Positions 1-10,941 of a stretch of DNA of 64,000 bases are shown one piece after another. The DNA comes from Sphingobacterium alkalisoli (GTDB lineage Bacteria; Bacteroidota; Bacteroidia; Sphingobacteriales; Sphingobacteriaceae): positions 1,426,001 through 1,490,000 of the forward strand of contig NZ_SUKA01000001.1 in assembly GCF_005049105.1 (NCBI RefSeq). The letters run 5' to 3'. The notes under the pieces were generated by a model. The model searched no databases. It saw only the letters and a program-made list of their open reading frames with translations, and was not told the DNA's origin. Every line of letters starts with the position of its first letter. Position 1 is the first letter of the stretch. A program made the translations under genes and the position numbers.

Positions 1-180
1 ACCATTAATGTTACCTATTATGTAGGTGAAGCCGTGAAAGTAGTGGATGGTCCATTTAATGGTTTTACGGGCGAAATCGAAGAAGTGCATGAAGATAAAA
101 AGAAACTTACGGTAATGGTAAAAGTTTTTGGTCGTAAGACACCGCTAGAACTTAACTATATGCAGGTAGACAAAGAATAG
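1..180 (+). CDS. nusG: NusG transcription antitermination factor, C-terminal part (5' end outside window)
   Basis: The frame is open from the first base to TAG at 178-180 and gives 59 residues. The segment reads VGEAVKVVDGPFNGFTGEI and ends in NYMQVDKE, which is the KOW domain of NusG; the NGN domain lies upstream of the window. NusG binds RNA polymerase and links it to Rho or to ribosomal protein S10. Its position just before rplK is the usual bacterial order (secE-nusG-rplK). A strong hairpin follows, so nusG is probably transcribed apart from the ribosomal genes. Confidence 0.93.
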   Translation, partial: TINVTYYVGEAVKVVDGPFNGFTGEIEEVHEDKKKLTVMVKVFGRKTPLELNYMQVDKE

Positions 181-205
181 ATAAATATAACGTAAAAATA
201 TTAGT

Positions 206-236
206 AAGCCCTTCTGAAATCAGGAGGGCTTTTTTA
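206..236 (+). terminator. Rho-independent terminator after nusG
   Basis: A 12-base stem (206-217 with 220-231, one G-U pair, two-base loop) is followed by a T-rich run. It separates nusG from the rplK promoter. Confidence 0.85.
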
Positions 237-268
237 TAGGTCAATAATAGAAATATATTTAAAAATAG

Positions 269-299
269 TTTGTTGATGATTATATTTTGTATATCTTTG
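269..299 (+). promoter_or_regulatory. Bacteroidota-type promoter for the rplK-rpoC operon
   Basis: TTTG at 269-272 and TATCTTTG at 292-299 are separated by exactly 19 bases, matching the known -33/-7 consensus of Bacteroidota primary promoters. Transcription should start near 304, leaving a leader of about 100 bases before rplK. This is the best promoter match in the window. Confidence 0.85.
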
Positions 300-303
300 C
301 ACC

Positions 304-340
304 TCATTTGGTTGCAAGATTAGATTTTTAGATCAAATGA
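304..340 (+). promoter_or_regulatory. Hairpin in the rplK leader, possible autoregulatory site
   Basis: Bases 304-313 can pair with 331-340 (10 pairs, two of them G-U), right at the expected 5' end of the operon mRNA. Ribosomal protein L1 controls the rplK-rplA mRNA in other bacteria through a leader site, so this is a candidate position. I could not match the L1 binding motif itself, so the role is inference. Confidence 0.35.
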
Positions 341-405
341 ATAAATGTTACGTTATTTGCTTCCAACTTACTAACAAACATTTAACACATTAAATTTATA
401 ACAAA

Positions 406-849
406 ATGGCAAAAGAAGTCAGTGCGTTAGTAAAATTACAAGTTAAGGGCGGCGCAGCCAATCCATCTCCTCCAGTAGGACCTGCTTTAGGTGCTAAGGG
501 TGTGAACATAATGGATTTCTGTAAGCAGTTCAATGCTCGTACGCAAGACAAACCAGGTCAGGTTTTACCTGTTGTCATTACTGTTTATGCCGACAAATCG
601 TTTGATTTTATCATCAAAACTCCACCGGTAGCTATTCAATTGAAAGATGCTGCTAAATTAAAAAGTGGATCGGGTGAGCCTAACCGTAAGAAAGTTGCTG
701 CGGTGACTTGGGAACAGGTTGAGGTTATTGCTAAAGATAAAATGCCGGATTTGAACGCATTTACTGTAGAGTCAGCTATGAAAATGGTAGCTGGAACGGC
801 GCGTAGTATGGGTATCACTGTTTCAGGTGACGCTCCTTGGAAAAATTAA
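406..849 (+). CDS. rplK: 50S ribosomal protein L11
   Basis: This 147-residue protein is close to the usual L11 length. The N-terminal domain carries the proline-rich stretch [21 protein letters not shown] (from about residue 18), the part contacted by thiostrepton-type antibiotics and release factors. The C-terminal rRNA-binding domain ends with [11 protein letters not shown]11 binds the GTPase-associated region of 23S rRNA at the base of the stalk. The ATG is the only sensible start, lies about 100 bases downstream of the promoter, and has no clear Shine-Dalgarno site. First gene of the rplK-rplA-rplJ-rplL-rpoB-rpoC cluster. Confidence 0.98.
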   Translation: MAKEVSALVKLQVKGGAANPSPPVGPALGAKGVNIMDFCKQFNARTQDKPGQVLPVVITVYADKSFDFIIKTPPVAIQLKDAAKLKSGSGEPNRKKVAAVTWEQVEVIAKDKMPDLNAFTVESAMKMVAGTARSMGITVSGDAPWKN

Positions 850-871
850 TTAACGAAATCAATTTAAGAAA

Positions 872-1570
872 GTGGCTAGATTAACAAAAAATCAAAAAGC
901 GGCACTATCCAAAATTGAAGCTGGTAAGGCGTACTCTTTACAAGAAGCTGCGGCTTTAGTAAAGGAGATCACGACAACTAAATTTGATGCTTCAGTGGAT
1001 ATCGACGTTCGTTTAGGCGTAGATCCACGTAAAGCGAATCAAATGGTTCGTGGTATTGCGACATTACCTCACGGAACTGGTAAAACTGTGCGTGTTTTAG
1101 TATTGTGTACTCCTGATAAGGAGGAAGAGGCTAAAGCTGCTGGTGCAGATTACGTAGGTCTTGACGACTATATCAGCAAAATCGAAGGTGGTTGGACTGA
1201 TGTTGACATCATCATTACCATGCCTAGTGTGATGGCAAAAGTGGGTAAACTGGGACGTATTTTAGGTCCGAGAAACCTAATGCCAAATCCTAAAACTGGT
1301 ACAGTAACTACAGAGGTAGGTAAAGCTGTAACAGATGTAAAAGGTGGTAAGATCGATTTCAAAGTTGACAAAACCGGTATCATCCACACTTCAGTTGGAA
1401 AAGTGTCTTTCCCTGCAGAGAAGATTTATGATAATGCTTTAGAAGTATTACAAATTATCGCAAAATTAAAACCTTCAGCAGCAAAGGGAACATACTTCAA
1501 GAGTATCCATATCTCATCAACAATGAGTCCCGGTATTCATATCGAAACTAAATCAGTAGCAGGAATTTAA
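872..1570 (+). CDS. rplA: 50S ribosomal protein L1
   Basis: The 232-residue product begins [16 protein letters not shown] and has the L1 signature region around [18 protein letters not shown] (about residues 128-145), with the [14 protein letters not shown] stretch in domain I. L1 forms the mobile stalk at the E site and commonly represses its own operon by binding its mRNA. The start is GTG at 872; no in-frame ATG gives a complete N terminus. It lies 22 bases after rplK and only 2 bases before rplJ, which indicates co-transcription. Confidence 0.98.
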   Translation: MARLTKNQKAALSKIEAGKAYSLQEAAALVKEITTTKFDASVDIDVRLGVDPRKANQMVRGIATLPHGTGKTVRVLVLCTPDKEEEAKAAGADYVGLDDYISKIEGGWTDVDIIITMPSVMAKVGKLGRILGPRNLMPNPKTGTVTTEVGKAVTDVKGGKIDFKVDKTGIIHTSVGKVSFPAEKIYDNALEVLQIIAKLKPSAAKGTYFKSIHISSTMSPGIHIETKSVAGI

Positions 1571-1572
1571 TC

Positions 1573-2091
1573 ATGAGAAAAGAAGAAAAACAAGAAATTG
1601 TTCAAGCTTTGGCCGAACAGATTAAATCTTTTGGTAATTTTTATATTACTGACACTGCTGATTTAACTGTTGACAAGATCAATGGAATTCGTCGCAAGTG
1701 TTACGAGCAAGGGATCATCATCCAAGTTGCTAAGAACTCATTAATCGAGAAAGCACTTATCGAAGCAGGAATCGATTCGGAAGAACTACGTAGTGTACTT
1801 AAAGGTGCTTCTACATTGTTATTTTCTGAATCAGGAAATGCACCAGCAAAGCTGATCAAAGAGTTGCGTAAATCAGGTGATAAACCTGTGCTGAAAGGCG
1901 CGTATATTCAAGAAACAGCTTTTATCGGTGACGATCAATTGAATGCATTAGTTACCCTTAAATCTAAGGATGAACTTGTTGCAGACATTATCGCAGCGCT
2001 TCAATCTCCAGCGAAGAATGTTATTTCTGCACTTCAATCGGGTGGAAATACTATCTCAGGTTTAGTAAAAGCTTTAGAACAAAGAGGATAA
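1573..2091 (+). CDS. rplJ: 50S ribosomal protein L10
   Basis: The 172-residue protein begins MRKEEKQEIVQALAEQIKSF and has the L10 core with the NGIRRKCYEQG stretch that binds 23S rRNA. Its C-terminal helix carries the L7/L12 dimers of the stalk. The gene starts 2 bases after rplA ends, so there is no room between them for the long L10-binding leader that many Firmicutes and Gammaproteobacteria have at this place. Control must come from elsewhere, perhaps the operon leader or the rplJ-rplL gap. Confidence 0.97.
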   Translation: MRKEEKQEIVQALAEQIKSFGNFYITDTADLTVDKINGIRRKCYEQGIIIQVAKNSLIEKALIEAGIDSEELRSVLKGASTLLFSESGNAPAKLIKELRKSGDKPVLKGAYIQETAFIGDDQLNALVTLKSKDELVADIIAALQSPAKNVISALQSGGNTISGLVKALEQRG

Positions 2092-2166
2092 CGAACGCCT
2101 CATTAATTTAAAAGTTCGTAATATTAATTAACAACATTATTAAGTAAATTCAAAAATCAAAATAAA

Positions 2167-2544
2167 ATGGCAGATTTAAAACAACTTGCTGAACAGTTAG
2201 TAAACTTAACAGTAAAAGAAGTTAAGGAATTAGCTGATATCCTAAAAGACGAATATGGTATCGAGCCTGCTGCTGCGGCTGTTGCAGTTGCTGCTGCTCC
2301 TGCTGATGGCGGTGCTGCTGCAGCTGAAGAGAAAACATCTTTTGATGTAATCTTGAAAGAAGCTGGCGGTTCAAAACTAGCGGTAGTTAAATTAGTTAAA
2401 GATTTAGCTGGCTTAGGTTTGAAAGAAGCTAAAGATTTAGTTGACGGCGCTCCTAAAGAATTAAAAGTTGGTGTTTCTAAAGATGAAGCAGAAGCTTTGA
2501 AAAAACAATTAGAAGAAGCTGGAGCTGTTGTTGAGATTAAGTAA
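2167..2544 (+). CDS. rplL: 50S ribosomal protein L7/L12
   Basis: This 125-residue protein has the N-terminal dimerisation and L10-binding segment, an Ala-rich flexible hinge at about residues 35-53, and the C-terminal domain ([31 protein letters not shown]) that recruits translation factors. It lies 75 bases after rplJ. A hairpin just downstream could lower read-through into rpoB, consistent with the need for several L7/L12 copies per ribosome. Confidence 0.98.
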   Translation: MADLKQLAEQLVNLTVKEVKELADILKDEYGIEPAAAAVAVAAAPADGGAAAAEEKTSFDVILKEAGGSKLAVVKLVKDLAGLGLKEAKDLVDGAPKELKVGVSKDEAEALKKQLEEAGAVVEIK

Positions 2545-2568
2545 TCTCAAATAAAGCCCCAAAAGGTT

Positions 2569-2597
2569 AGACTCTGATAGCATTTCTATCAGAGTCT
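2569..2597 (+). terminator. Hairpin between rplL and rpoB, probable attenuator or processing site
   Basis: A perfect 12-base stem (2569-2580 with 2586-2597, five-base loop) follows the rplL stop. Only a short mixed T tract follows, so it is more likely a partial terminator or an mRNA processing site than a full stop, because rpoB has no clear promoter of its own. Confidence 0.6.
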
Positions 2598-2620
2598 ATT
2601 CCTGTTTTATACTATAAGTC

Positions 2621-2668
2621 GTGTAAAGAGGTAGTGCTGGCTCCTTTACATTTACAACATGACAGCAC
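2621..2668 (+). promoter_or_regulatory. Possible H-type pseudoknot in the rpoB leader
   Basis: Stem 1 pairs 2622-2628 with 2644-2650, extended by 2629-2630 with 2641-2642 around one bulged base. Its loop holds GTGCTG (2634-2639), which is complementary to CAGCAC (2663-2668) downstream, giving a classical H-type topology with short first and second loops and a 12-13-base third loop. The element ends about 38 bases before the rpoB start, and a T7 run follows at 2681-2687. Function is unknown. Confidence 0.4.
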
Positions 2669-2706
2669 AGTTAAGCTCAGTTTTTTTAAACTAAAATCTT
2701 ATTCCC

Positions 2707-5700
2707 TTGGCAAACAGTAATATTCAAAAAGAAAGAGTAAATTTTGCTACAAGTAAGAAGGTAATTGATTACCCCGATTTCTTGGATGTGCAACTGCAAT
2801 CTTTCAAGGAGTTTTTTCAATTAGAAACTACTTCTGATAATCGCCATCAGGAAGGGTTGTACAAGGTTTTCGCGGAAAACTTCCCTATTTCTGATTCAAG
2901 AAACATTTTTGTGCTCGAGTTTTTGGATTATTTCATTGATCCACCGCGCTATGATATCCAAGAGTGTATCGAACGTGGTCTAACTTACAGCGTGCCTTTA
3001 AAGGCAAAATTAAGGTTATCTTGTAATGATGAAGAGCACGAAGATTTCGAAACAATCGTACAAGATGTATATTTAGGTACAATTCCTTACATGACTCCCA
3101 AAGGTACATTTGTTATCAATGGTGCTGAACGTGTTATTGTATCTCAGTTACACCGCTCTCCTGGTGTTTTCTTTGGTCAGAGTAGACACACAAATGGTAC
3201 TAAACTTTATTCTGCTAGGGTAATTCCTTTTAAAGGTTCTTGGATCGAATTTGCTACAGACGTGAACAATGTGATGTACGCTTATATCGATCGTAAGAAA
3301 AAATTCCCAGTTACAACTTTATTACGCGCAATCGGTTTTGATTCGGATAAAGATATCTTAGAATTGTTCGACCTTGCAGATGAAGTAAAAGTTAGTAAAT
3401 CTGGTTTAAAGAAATATGTTGGTCGTCGCTTGGCGGCTAGGGTATTAAAAAAATGGATTGAAGATTTCGTGGATGAGGATACAGGTGAAGTTGTATCGAT
3501 AGACCGTAACGAAATCATACTTGAACGAGAAACTGTCCTAGAAGAAGATCACATTGATATGATCATCGACGCCGGTGTTAAATCTATTATATTGGCAAAA
3601 GATGATGATTCGAACAATGCGGACTATTCTATTATATATAATACTTTACAGAAAGATACATCAAATTCTGAAAAAGAAGCGGTAGAACACATCTATCGTC
3701 AATTACGTAATGCAGAACCACCTGATGAGGAGACCGCTCGTGGTATCATAGATCGTTTGTTCTTCTCGGATAAGCGTTATGATTTAGGTGATGTAGGGCG
3801 TTATCGGATCAATCGTAAGCTTCAGTTGGATACGGCTGCCGAAACGAAGGTATTGACACGTCAAGATATTATCGCTATCGTAAAATATCTGATCAACCTG
3901 ATCAATTCAAAAGCGGAGGTGGATGATATCGATCACTTGTCAAATCGTCGTGTACGTACGGTAGGTGAGCAATTATATGCGCAATTTGGAGTTGGTTTAG
4001 CCCGTATGGCGCGTACGATTCGCGAGCGTATGAATATCAGGGATAATGAGGTGTTTACACCTACGGATTTGATTAATGCGCGTACATTATCGTCTGTGAT
4101 CAATTCATTCTTCGGAACGAATCAACTTTCTCAGTTTATGGATCAAACAAATCCGTTGGCTGAGATCACACACAAACGTCGTTTGTCAGCTTTAGGGCCA
4201 GGTGGTCTTTCCCGTGAGCGAGCGGGTTTCGAGGTACGTGACGTTCACTATACGCATTATGGCCGTCTTTGTACGATCGAAACGCCAGAAGGTCCAAACA
4301 TCGGTTTGATCTCTTCACTATCGGTGCATGCTAAGATTAATAACTTAGGTTTCATTGAGACTCCCTACCGTATTGTAAGAGATGGTAAAGTTGTCGTAAA
4401 TGAACCCGTAGTATATTTATCTGCGGAAGATGAGGATGGTAAAACTATTGCGCAGGCAAATGCACAATATGATGATAACGGTAATTATTTAGATCCTAAA
4501 GTAAAAGCTAGATATGAAGGTGATTTTCCGATTATCGTACCTGAGAAATTAGATTATATGGACGTTGCTCCTAATCAGATTACATCTATTGCAGCGTCAT
4601 TAATTCCTTTCTTGGAACATGATGATGCGAACCGTGCCTTGATGGGATCTAACATGCAACGTCAAGCTGTTCCATTGTTGCGCCCACAAGCTCCTATTGT
4701 TGGAACTGGATTAGAAGGCCGTGTGGCTTCGGATTCTCGGACGTTAATTAATGCGGAAGGAAACGGGGTAGTAGAATATGTGGATGCACAGGAAATAAAG
4801 ATTCGCTACGAACGTAACGAAGATGATCGTTTGGTTTCATTTGACGATGATATTAGAACATATCGATTGATCAAATTCAAGAAAACCAATCAGAACACTT
4901 GTATCAACTTAAAACCTATCGTAAGAAAGGGACAAAAAGTTACTAAAGGTCAAGTGCTTTGTGAAGGTTACGCTACTGAAGATGGTGAATTGGCATTGGG
5001 ACGTAATCTGAAAGTGGCATTCATGCCTTGGCAGGGATATAATTTTGAGGATGCGATCGTAATTTCTGAACGTGTTGTGTCTCAAGATATTTTCACTTCA
5101 TTGCACATTGAAGAATTCGAATTGGAGGTTCGTGATACGAAACGCGGCGAGGAAGAATTGACAGCCGATATTCCGAATGTATCAGAAGAAGCTACTAAAG
5201 ATTTGGATGAGAATGGTATCATTCGCATTGGAGCAGAAGTGGGCGAGGGCGATATTTTGATCGGTAAAATTACACCTAAAGGTGAATCGGACCCTTCTCC
5301 AGAAGAGAAATTATTACGTGCTATCTTTGGCGACAAGGCTGGCGATGTTAAGGATGCGTCTTTAAAAACTCCACCTTCTATCAAAGGTGTTGTAATTGAT
5401 ACTAAATTATTTTCCCGCGCTAAGAAAATGTCTAAAGACGTCGAGAAAAAGGCTTTGGAAAAATTAGAAGTAGCGCATGATAAAAATCTAAGATCATTAA
5501 AAGAGCGTTTGGTAGACAAGTTATTTACTGTTGTAAACGGTAAAACTAGTCAAGGAGTTTATAACTCTTATCGCGAATTATTGGTGGCAAAAGGTGCTAA
5601 GTTTACGCAAAAGATCTTAACGGATTTAGACTACGCACACATCAATCCAACGGGTTGGACTACCGATGAGGAAAAGAATGAGATGATTAAAATGTCTCTT

Positions 5701-6516
5701 CATAATTACAATATAAAGTATAACGAAGAGTTAGGAGCTTTCAAACGTGATAAATTCGCGATCTCAGTAGGAGATGAATTGCCGTCAGGTATAGTTCAAA
5801 TGGCTAAAGTTTACGTAGCTAAAAAACGTAAATTGAAAGTTGGAGATAAGATGGCTGGTCGTCACGGTAATAAGGGTATTGTTGCACGTATTGTACGTGA
5901 TGAAGATATGCCTTTCTTAGAAGATGGAACGCCGGTCGATATCGTACTGAATCCTTTGGGTGTACCTTCTCGTATGAACTTGGGTCAGATTTATGAGACA
6001 GTTCTTGGATGGGCAGGTCAAAAATTAGGAATGAAGTTCGCTACACCAATCTTCGACGGAGCTGAAATGGGTCAAGTAGAAGAGTGGGTGGCAAAAGCGG
6101 AATTACCTAAATCGGGGCGTACATATCTTTACAATGGATTGACTGGAGAACGCTTTGATCAACCTACTACGGTAGGTGTGATCTATATGTTGAAATTAGG
6201 TCACATGGTAGATGATAAAATGCACGCACGTTCGATCGGACCGTATTCATTGATTACACAGCAACCATTGGGTGGTAAAGCGCAATTTGGTGGTCAACGT
6301 TTTGGTGAGATGGAGGTATGGGCATTAGAGGCATTTGGTGCATCTAATATCCTTCAGGAGATCTTGACCGTGAAATCCGATGATGTTGTAGGTCGTGCAA
6401 AAACTTACGAAGCAATCGTCAAAGGTAACAATTTGCCAACTCCATCAGTACCGGAATCATTCAACGTATTGGTACATGAGTTGCGTGGTTTAGGTTTAGA
6501 TATCACATTAGATTAA
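2707..6516 (+). CDS. rpoB: DNA-directed RNA polymerase subunit beta
   Basis: A 1269-residue beta subunit, the usual Bacteroidota size. It forms the catalytic cleft of RNA polymerase with beta'. The rifampicin-binding region is near residues 470-500 ([18 protein letters not shown]), with the sensitive-type Asp, His and Ser residues present. The C-terminal motif [12 protein letters not shown] is also present. The start is TTG at 2707, giving [15 protein letters not shown], a family-like N terminus. It is 162 bases after rplL, and the gap carries two structured elements listed separately. Confidence 0.98.
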   Translation: MANSNIQKERVNFATSKKVIDYPDFLDVQLQSFKEFFQLETTSDNRHQEGLYKVFAENFPISDSRNIFVLEFLDYFIDPPRYDIQECIERGLTYSVPLKAKLRLSCNDEEHEDFETIVQDVYLGTIPYMTPKGTFVINGAERVIVSQLHRSPGVFFGQSRHTNGTKLYSARVIPFKGSWIEFATDVNNVMYAYIDRKKKFPVTTLLRAIGFDSDKDILELFDLADEVKVSKSGLKKYVGRRLAARVLKKWIEDFVDEDTGEVVSIDRNEIILERETVLEEDHIDMIIDAGVKSIILAKDDDSNNADYSIIYNTLQKDTSNSEKEAVEHIYRQLRNAEPPDEETARGIIDRLFFSDKRYDLGDVGRYRINRKLQLDTAAETKVLTRQDIIAIVKYLINLINSKAEVDDIDHLSNRRVRTVGEQLYAQFGVGLARMARTIRERMNIRDNEVFTPTDLINARTLSSVINSFFGTNQLSQFMDQTNPLAEITHKRRLSALGPGGLSRERAGFEVRDVHYTHYGRLCTIETPEGPNIGLISSLSVHAKINNLGFIETPYRIVRDGKVVVNEPVVYLSAEDEDGKTIAQANAQYDDNGNYLDPKVKARYEGDFPIIVPEKLDYMDVAPNQITSIAASLIPFLEHDDANRALMGSNMQRQAVPLLRPQAPIVGTGLEGRVASDSRTLINAEGNGVVEYVDAQEIKIRYERNEDDRLVSFDDDIRTYRLIKFKKTNQNTCINLKPIVRKGQKVTKGQVLCEGYATEDGELALGRNLKVAFMPWQGYNFEDAIVISERVVSQDIFTSLHIEEFELEVRDTKRGEEELTADIPNVSEEATKDLDENGIIRIGAEVGEGDILIGKITPKGESDPSPEEKLLRAIFGDKAGDVKDASLKTPPSIKGVVIDTKLFSRAKKMSKDVEKKALEKLEVAHDKNLRSLKERLVDKLFTVVNGKTSQGVYNSYRELLVAKGAKFTQKILTDLDYAHINPTGWTTDEEKNEMIKMSLHNYNIKYNEELGAFKRDKFAISVGDELPSGIVQMAKVYVAKKRKLKVGDKMAGRHGNKGIVARIVRDEDMPFLEDGTPVDIVLNPLGVPSRMNLGQIYETVLGWAGQKLGMKFATPIFDGAEMGQVEEWVAKAELPKSGRTYLYNGLTGERFDQPTTVGVIYMLKLGHMVDDKMHARSIGPYSLITQQPLGGKAQFGGQRFGEMEVWALEAFGASNILQEILTVKSDDVVGRAKTYEAIVKGNNLPTPSVPESFNVLVHELRGLGLDITLD

Positions 6517-6586
6517 TCAAGCTCATAGGGCTTAATGGATGAAACATTCTGTTAAGCTTCTTTAAAGCTTTAACTTTTGAATAAGT

Positions 6587-9500
6587 ATGTCTTACAAAAA
6601 AGATAATAAAATTAAAAGCAACTTCACATCGATTACGATCAGCTTAGCATCTCCGGAGACAATCTTGGAACGTTCAAGCGGTGAAGTTGTAAAGCCAGAA
6701 ACGATCAACTATCGTACATACAAACCGGAACGTGATGGTCTATTCTGTGAACGGATCTTCGGTCCTGTAAAAGATTATGAATGTCACTGTGGGAAATATA
6801 AACGTATCCGTTATAAGGGTATCGTGTGTGATCGTTGTGGTGTTGAAGTTACAGAGAAAAAAGTACGTCGTGAGCGTATGGGGCACATCTCTTTGGTGGT
6901 GCCGGTTGCACATATATGGTACTTCCGTTCTCTTCCCAACAAAATTGGATACTTATTAGGTCTTCCTACTAAGAAACTGGATATGATCATCTATTATGAA
7001 AGATACGTGGTGATTCAAGCCGGTATCAAAGAAGATGATGGTATTTCTTATATGGATTTCTTAACGGAAGAAGAGTATTTAGATATTTTAGATACTTTAC
7101 CGAAGGAGAACCAATATTTGGATGACAACGACCCTCAAAAGTTTGTTGCAAAGATGGGTGCCGAAGCTTTAGAAGAATTGCTGAGACGTATTGATCTTGA
7201 TCAATTATCATATAACTTAAGACATCAAGCGGCTAATGAGACTTCTCAACAACGTAAAAATGAGGCCTTAAAACGCCTTCATGTTGTAGAAGCATTCCGT
7301 GGTTCGAGAGATCGTATTGAAAATCGTCCAGAGTGGATGATCGTAAAAATTGTTCCTATCATTCCACCAGAATTGCGACCTTTAGTTCCTTTGGATGGAG
7401 GACGTTTTGCAACTTCGGATTTGAATGACTTATACCGTCGCGTAATTATCCGTAACAATCGTTTGAAACGTTTGATCGAAATCAAAGCTCCTGAAGTGAT
7501 CTTGCGTAACGAAAAACGTATGCTTCAAGAAGCTGTGGATTCTTTGTTTGACAACTCACGTAAAGTGAATGCTGTTAAGACCGAAGGTAACCGTGCGTTG
7601 AAGTCATTATCTGATATTTTGAAAGGTAAACAAGGTCGTTTCCGTCAAAACTTATTAGGTAAGCGTGTCGATTATTCGGCTCGTTCGGTAATCGTCGTGG
7701 GGCCTCACTTGAAATTACATGAGTGTGGTCTTCCTAAAGATATGGCTGCTGAGCTTTACAAACCGTTTATCATTCGTAAGATGATTGAGCGTGGTATTGT
7801 AAAAACAGTAAAATCAGCTAAGAAAATCGTAGATCGTAAAGATCCTGTTGTATGGGATATCCTTGAAAACGTACTGAAAGGTCACCCTGTATTACTAAAC
7901 CGTGCGCCTACGCTTCACCGTTTGGGTATTCAGGCTTTCCAACCTACTTTAGTAGAGGGTAAGGCAATCCAATTACACCCGTTGGTATGTACAGCATTCA
8001 ACGCCGATTTTGATGGTGACCAGATGGCAGTCCACTTACCGTTGGGCAATGCTGCAATTTTGGAAGCCCAAATCTTAATGTTGGCTGCACATAATATTTT
8101 GAATCCTGCTAACGGTTCTCCGGTTGCAGTACCGTCTCAAGATATGGTATTGGGTCTTTACTATATTACTAAAGGCCGTAAATCGGACGAAAATCGTAAG
8201 ATGAGAGGCGAAGGAAGTATTTTCTATTCTCCAGAAGAAGTCATCATTGCATTAAATGAGCAACAAGTCGATCTTCACGCTTGGATTAAAGTTAAAACTC
8301 AAGTTAAAGTTGGAGATGAACAGTATGCTCAGCAAATCATTGAAACGACCGTAGGACGAGTAATCTTTAACCAGATTGTTCCACATGAAGTTGGTTACAT
8401 CAATGAAATTTTAACAAAGAAATCGCTTCGTAATGTCATTGGAGAGATCGTGAAAAACACGGGTATGGCTCGTGCAGCGAAATTTTTGGATGATATGAAA
8501 GAATTAGGATTCCAAACAGCCTTCAAAGGCGGTTTGTCATTCAACTTGCAAGATTTGAATATTCCTGATGCAAAAGCTGATCTGATCGCTCAGGCTACTA
8601 ATGAGGTAGAAGATGTAATGAATAACTATAATATGGGTTTCATTACGAACAATGAACGTTACAATCAAATCATCGATATCTGGACGCGTATCAATAACAG
8701 ATTGACTGCGCACGTGATGGACATCTTATCAAATGATAACCAAGGTTTCAACTCCGTGTATATGATGTTGGATTCTGGAGCGCGTGGTTCAAAAGAACAG
8801 ATTCGTCAGTTGTGTGGTATGCGTGGTTTGATGGCGAAACCTCAGAAATCTGGTAATTCAGGGGGTGAAATCATTGAAAACCCGATTTTATCAAACTTTA
8901 AAGAAGGTCTATCTGTATTAGAGTACTTTATTTCTACACACGGTGCGCGTAAAGGTCTTGCCGATACGGCATTGAAAACAGCCGATGCAGGTTATTTAAC
9001 ACGTCGTTTGCATGATGTTGCTCAGGATATGATTGTCGTAGACCACGATTGTGGAGGTTTACGTGGAATCTATACAACGGCATTGAAAGATAACGATGAT
9101 ATTGTTGAACCATTATATGATCGTATTTTAGGTCGTACACCACTTCATGATGTATATCATCCAGAAACTAACGCGTTGATCGTGGCAGCTAATGAAGATA
9201 TTAATGAAGAGGTTGGCTATGCTATAGAGGCAGCAGGTATTGAAGGTGTTGAAATTCGTTCGGTATTAACTTGTGAATCTAAACGAGGCGTATGTGCTTG
9301 TTGTTATGGACGTAATTTGGCTTCGGGTAAACGCGTTCAAATGGGGGAAGCTGTGGGTGTAATTGCCGCACAATCCATTGGAGAGCCTGGTACGCAGTTA
9401 ACACTTCGTACATTTCACGTGGGTGGTACAGCGTCTAACATTGCCAACGAGTCAACTATTATTGCTAAACACGAGGGTATTGTTGAATTTGAAAACGTTC

Positions 9501-10864
9501 GTACAGTTGAAAAAGAGGGAGCAACTGGCCCATACCAAGTTGTATTAGGTCGTTCGGGTGAAGTTAAAATTGTCGGTGCTGAGAATAAGGTTCTTTATCA
9601 ACAAATTATTCCTTACGGCTCAAATTTATTTGTAAAAGAAGGAGAAAAAGTAGAAAAAGGAACCAAAATTGTTGATTGGGATCCATATAATGCTGTCATC
9701 ATTTCAGAATTTGCAGGTAAAGTGGAGTTTGATGCCGTTATTGAAGGTGTTACTTTCCGTGAAGAATCTGATGAGCAAACAGGTCACAAAGAAAAGGTAA
9801 TTATTGAAACTCGCGATAAAACGAAAAATCCAACTATCAAAGTTGTTGACAATAAGGGCGAAATAATCCGCTCTTACAACATCCCTGTAGGAGCCCACGT
9901 TTCGGTATCTAATGGTCAGAAGGTGAAAGAAGGAGCTATCTTAGTTAAGATTCCTCGTTCTACCGGTAAGACACGAGATATAACGGGTGGTCTTCCTCGT
10001 GTAACAGAATTGTTTGAAGCACGTAATCCTTCTAATCCTGCTGTTGTTACTGAAATCGATGGTGTGGTATCATTAGGTGGCGTTAAGCGCGGTAACCGTG
10101 AGATTTCGATCGAATCCCGTGATGGGCAGGTGAAGAAGTATTTGGTTCCTCTTTCAAAGCATATTCTGGTACAGGATAACGATTTTATTAAAGCAGGTAT
10201 GCCTTTGTCAGATGGTCAGATTGCTCCTGGAGATATCCTATCCATTAAAGGGCCAGCAGCAGTTCAGGAATATATTGTAAATGGTATTCAAGAGGTTTAC
10301 CGTCTTCAAGGTGTGAAAATTAACGATAAGCACTTTGAAACAATTGTTCACCAAATGATGCAAAAAGTTCATATTGAGGATCCCGGTGACACACGCTTCT
10401 TAGAAAAAGAAGCCGTAAACAAATGGGATTTCATGGAAGAAAATGATTCGCTATACGATAAAAAAGTTATTGTCGAATCAGGCGATTCTCCGACTTTACG
10501 CGCAGGACAAATTGTTACTTTGCGCAAACTTCGTGAAGAGAACTCTAGTTTAAAACGTCAAGACTTGAAATTGGTTGAAGTGCGTGATGCAATTCCTGCT
10601 ACTTCGAGCCCGTTGTTGCAAGGTATCACTAGAGCTTCATTAGGAACTAAATCGTTCATTTCTGCAGCATCCTTCCAGGAAACTACAAAAGTATTGAACG
10701 AAGCAGCTATTGCAGGTAAACGTGATAATTTATTAGGTTTGAAAGAAAATGTAATTGTTGGTCACTTAATTCCTTCTGGTACCGGTCTACGTAAATACAG
10801 TAATATTATCGTAGGTTCCCGTGAAGAATACGATCAATTATTGGCATCGAAAGAGGAAGATTAA
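6587..10864 (+). CDS. rpoC: DNA-directed RNA polymerase subunit beta'
   Basis: A 1425-residue beta' subunit. The N-terminal zinc ribbon ([19 protein letters not shown], from about residue 66) is followed by the active-site loop NADFDGD at about residues 472-478, whose three Asp residues hold the catalytic magnesium. A second Cys cluster ([11 protein letters not shown]) lies near residue 895. It starts 70 bases after rpoB and ends the operon at a large palindrome. Nothing in length or motifs suggests truncation. Confidence 0.98.
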   Translation: MSYKKDNKIKSNFTSITISLASPETILERSSGEVVKPETINYRTYKPERDGLFCERIFGPVKDYECHCGKYKRIRYKGIVCDRCGVEVTEKKVRRERMGHISLVVPVAHIWYFRSLPNKIGYLLGLPTKKLDMIIYYERYVVIQAGIKEDDGISYMDFLTEEEYLDILDTLPKENQYLDDNDPQKFVAKMGAEALEELLRRIDLDQLSYNLRHQAANETSQQRKNEALKRLHVVEAFRGSRDRIENRPEWMIVKIVPIIPPELRPLVPLDGGRFATSDLNDLYRRVIIRNNRLKRLIEIKAPEVILRNEKRMLQEAVDSLFDNSRKVNAVKTEGNRALKSLSDILKGKQGRFRQNLLGKRVDYSARSVIVVGPHLKLHECGLPKDMAAELYKPFIIRKMIERGIVKTVKSAKKIVDRKDPVVWDILENVLKGHPVLLNRAPTLHRLGIQAFQPTLVEGKAIQLHPLVCTAFNADFDGDQMAVHLPLGNAAILEAQILMLAAHNILNPANGSPVAVPSQDMVLGLYYITKGRKSDENRKMRGEGSIFYSPEEVIIALNEQQVDLHAWIKVKTQVKVGDEQYAQQIIETTVGRVIFNQIVPHEVGYINEILTKKSLRNVIGEIVKNTGMARAAKFLDDMKELGFQTAFKGGLSFNLQDLNIPDAKADLIAQATNEVEDVMNNYNMGFITNNERYNQIIDIWTRINNRLTAHVMDILSNDNQGFNSVYMMLDSGARGSKEQIRQLCGMRGLMAKPQKSGNSGGEIIENPILSNFKEGLSVLEYFISTHGARKGLADTALKTADAGYLTRRLHDVAQDMIVVDHDCGGLRGIYTTALKDNDDIVEPLYDRILGRTPLHDVYHPETNALIVAANEDINEEVGYAIEAAGIEGVEIRSVLTCESKRGVCACCYGRNLASGKRVQMGEAVGVIAAQSIGEPGTQLTLRTFHVGGTASNIANESTIIAKHEGIVEFENVRTVEKEGATGPYQVVLGRSGEVKIVGAENKVLYQQIIPYGSNLFVKEGEKVEKGTKIVDWDPYNAVIISEFAGKVEFDAVIEGVTFREESDEQTGHKEKVIIETRDKTKNPTIKVVDNKGEIIRSYNIPVGAHVSVSNGQKVKEGAILVKIPRSTGKTRDITGGLPRVTELFEARNPSNPAVVTEIDGVVSLGGVKRGNREISIESRDGQVKKYLVPLSKHILVQDNDFIKAGMPLSDGQIAPGDILSIKGPAAVQEYIVNGIQEVYRLQGVKINDKHFETIVHQMMQKVHIEDPGDTRFLEKEAVNKWDFMEENDSLYDKKVIVESGDSPTLRAGQIVTLRKLREENSSLKRQDLKLVEVRDAIPATSSPLLQGITRASLGTKSFISAASFQETTKVLNEAAIAGKRDNLLGLKENVIVGHLIPSGTGLRKYSNIIVGSREEYDQLLASKEED

Positions 10865-10880
10865 TCTTCTCTTTCTACTA

Positions 10881-10926
10881 TAGAAACAATAAAGGCTAGC
10901 AAATTTGCTAGCCTTTATTGTTTCTA
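10881..10926. terminator. Bidirectional terminator: 46-base perfect palindrome
   Basis: Bases 10881-10903 are the exact reverse complement of 10904-10926, a 23-base stem with no unpaired loop in the DNA. It sits between the convergent rpoC and KDPG aldolase genes, and each orientation ends in a T-rich flank, so it can end transcription both ways. Confidence 0.9.
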
Positions 10927-10941
10927 CAATGCTTGGAATAT

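Noticed and set aside
10881..10926. The rpoC palindrome as an insertion-sequence end or replication site
   Set aside because: It lies exactly between two convergent stop codons and has the form of a bidirectional terminator; no transposase or second copy is seen.
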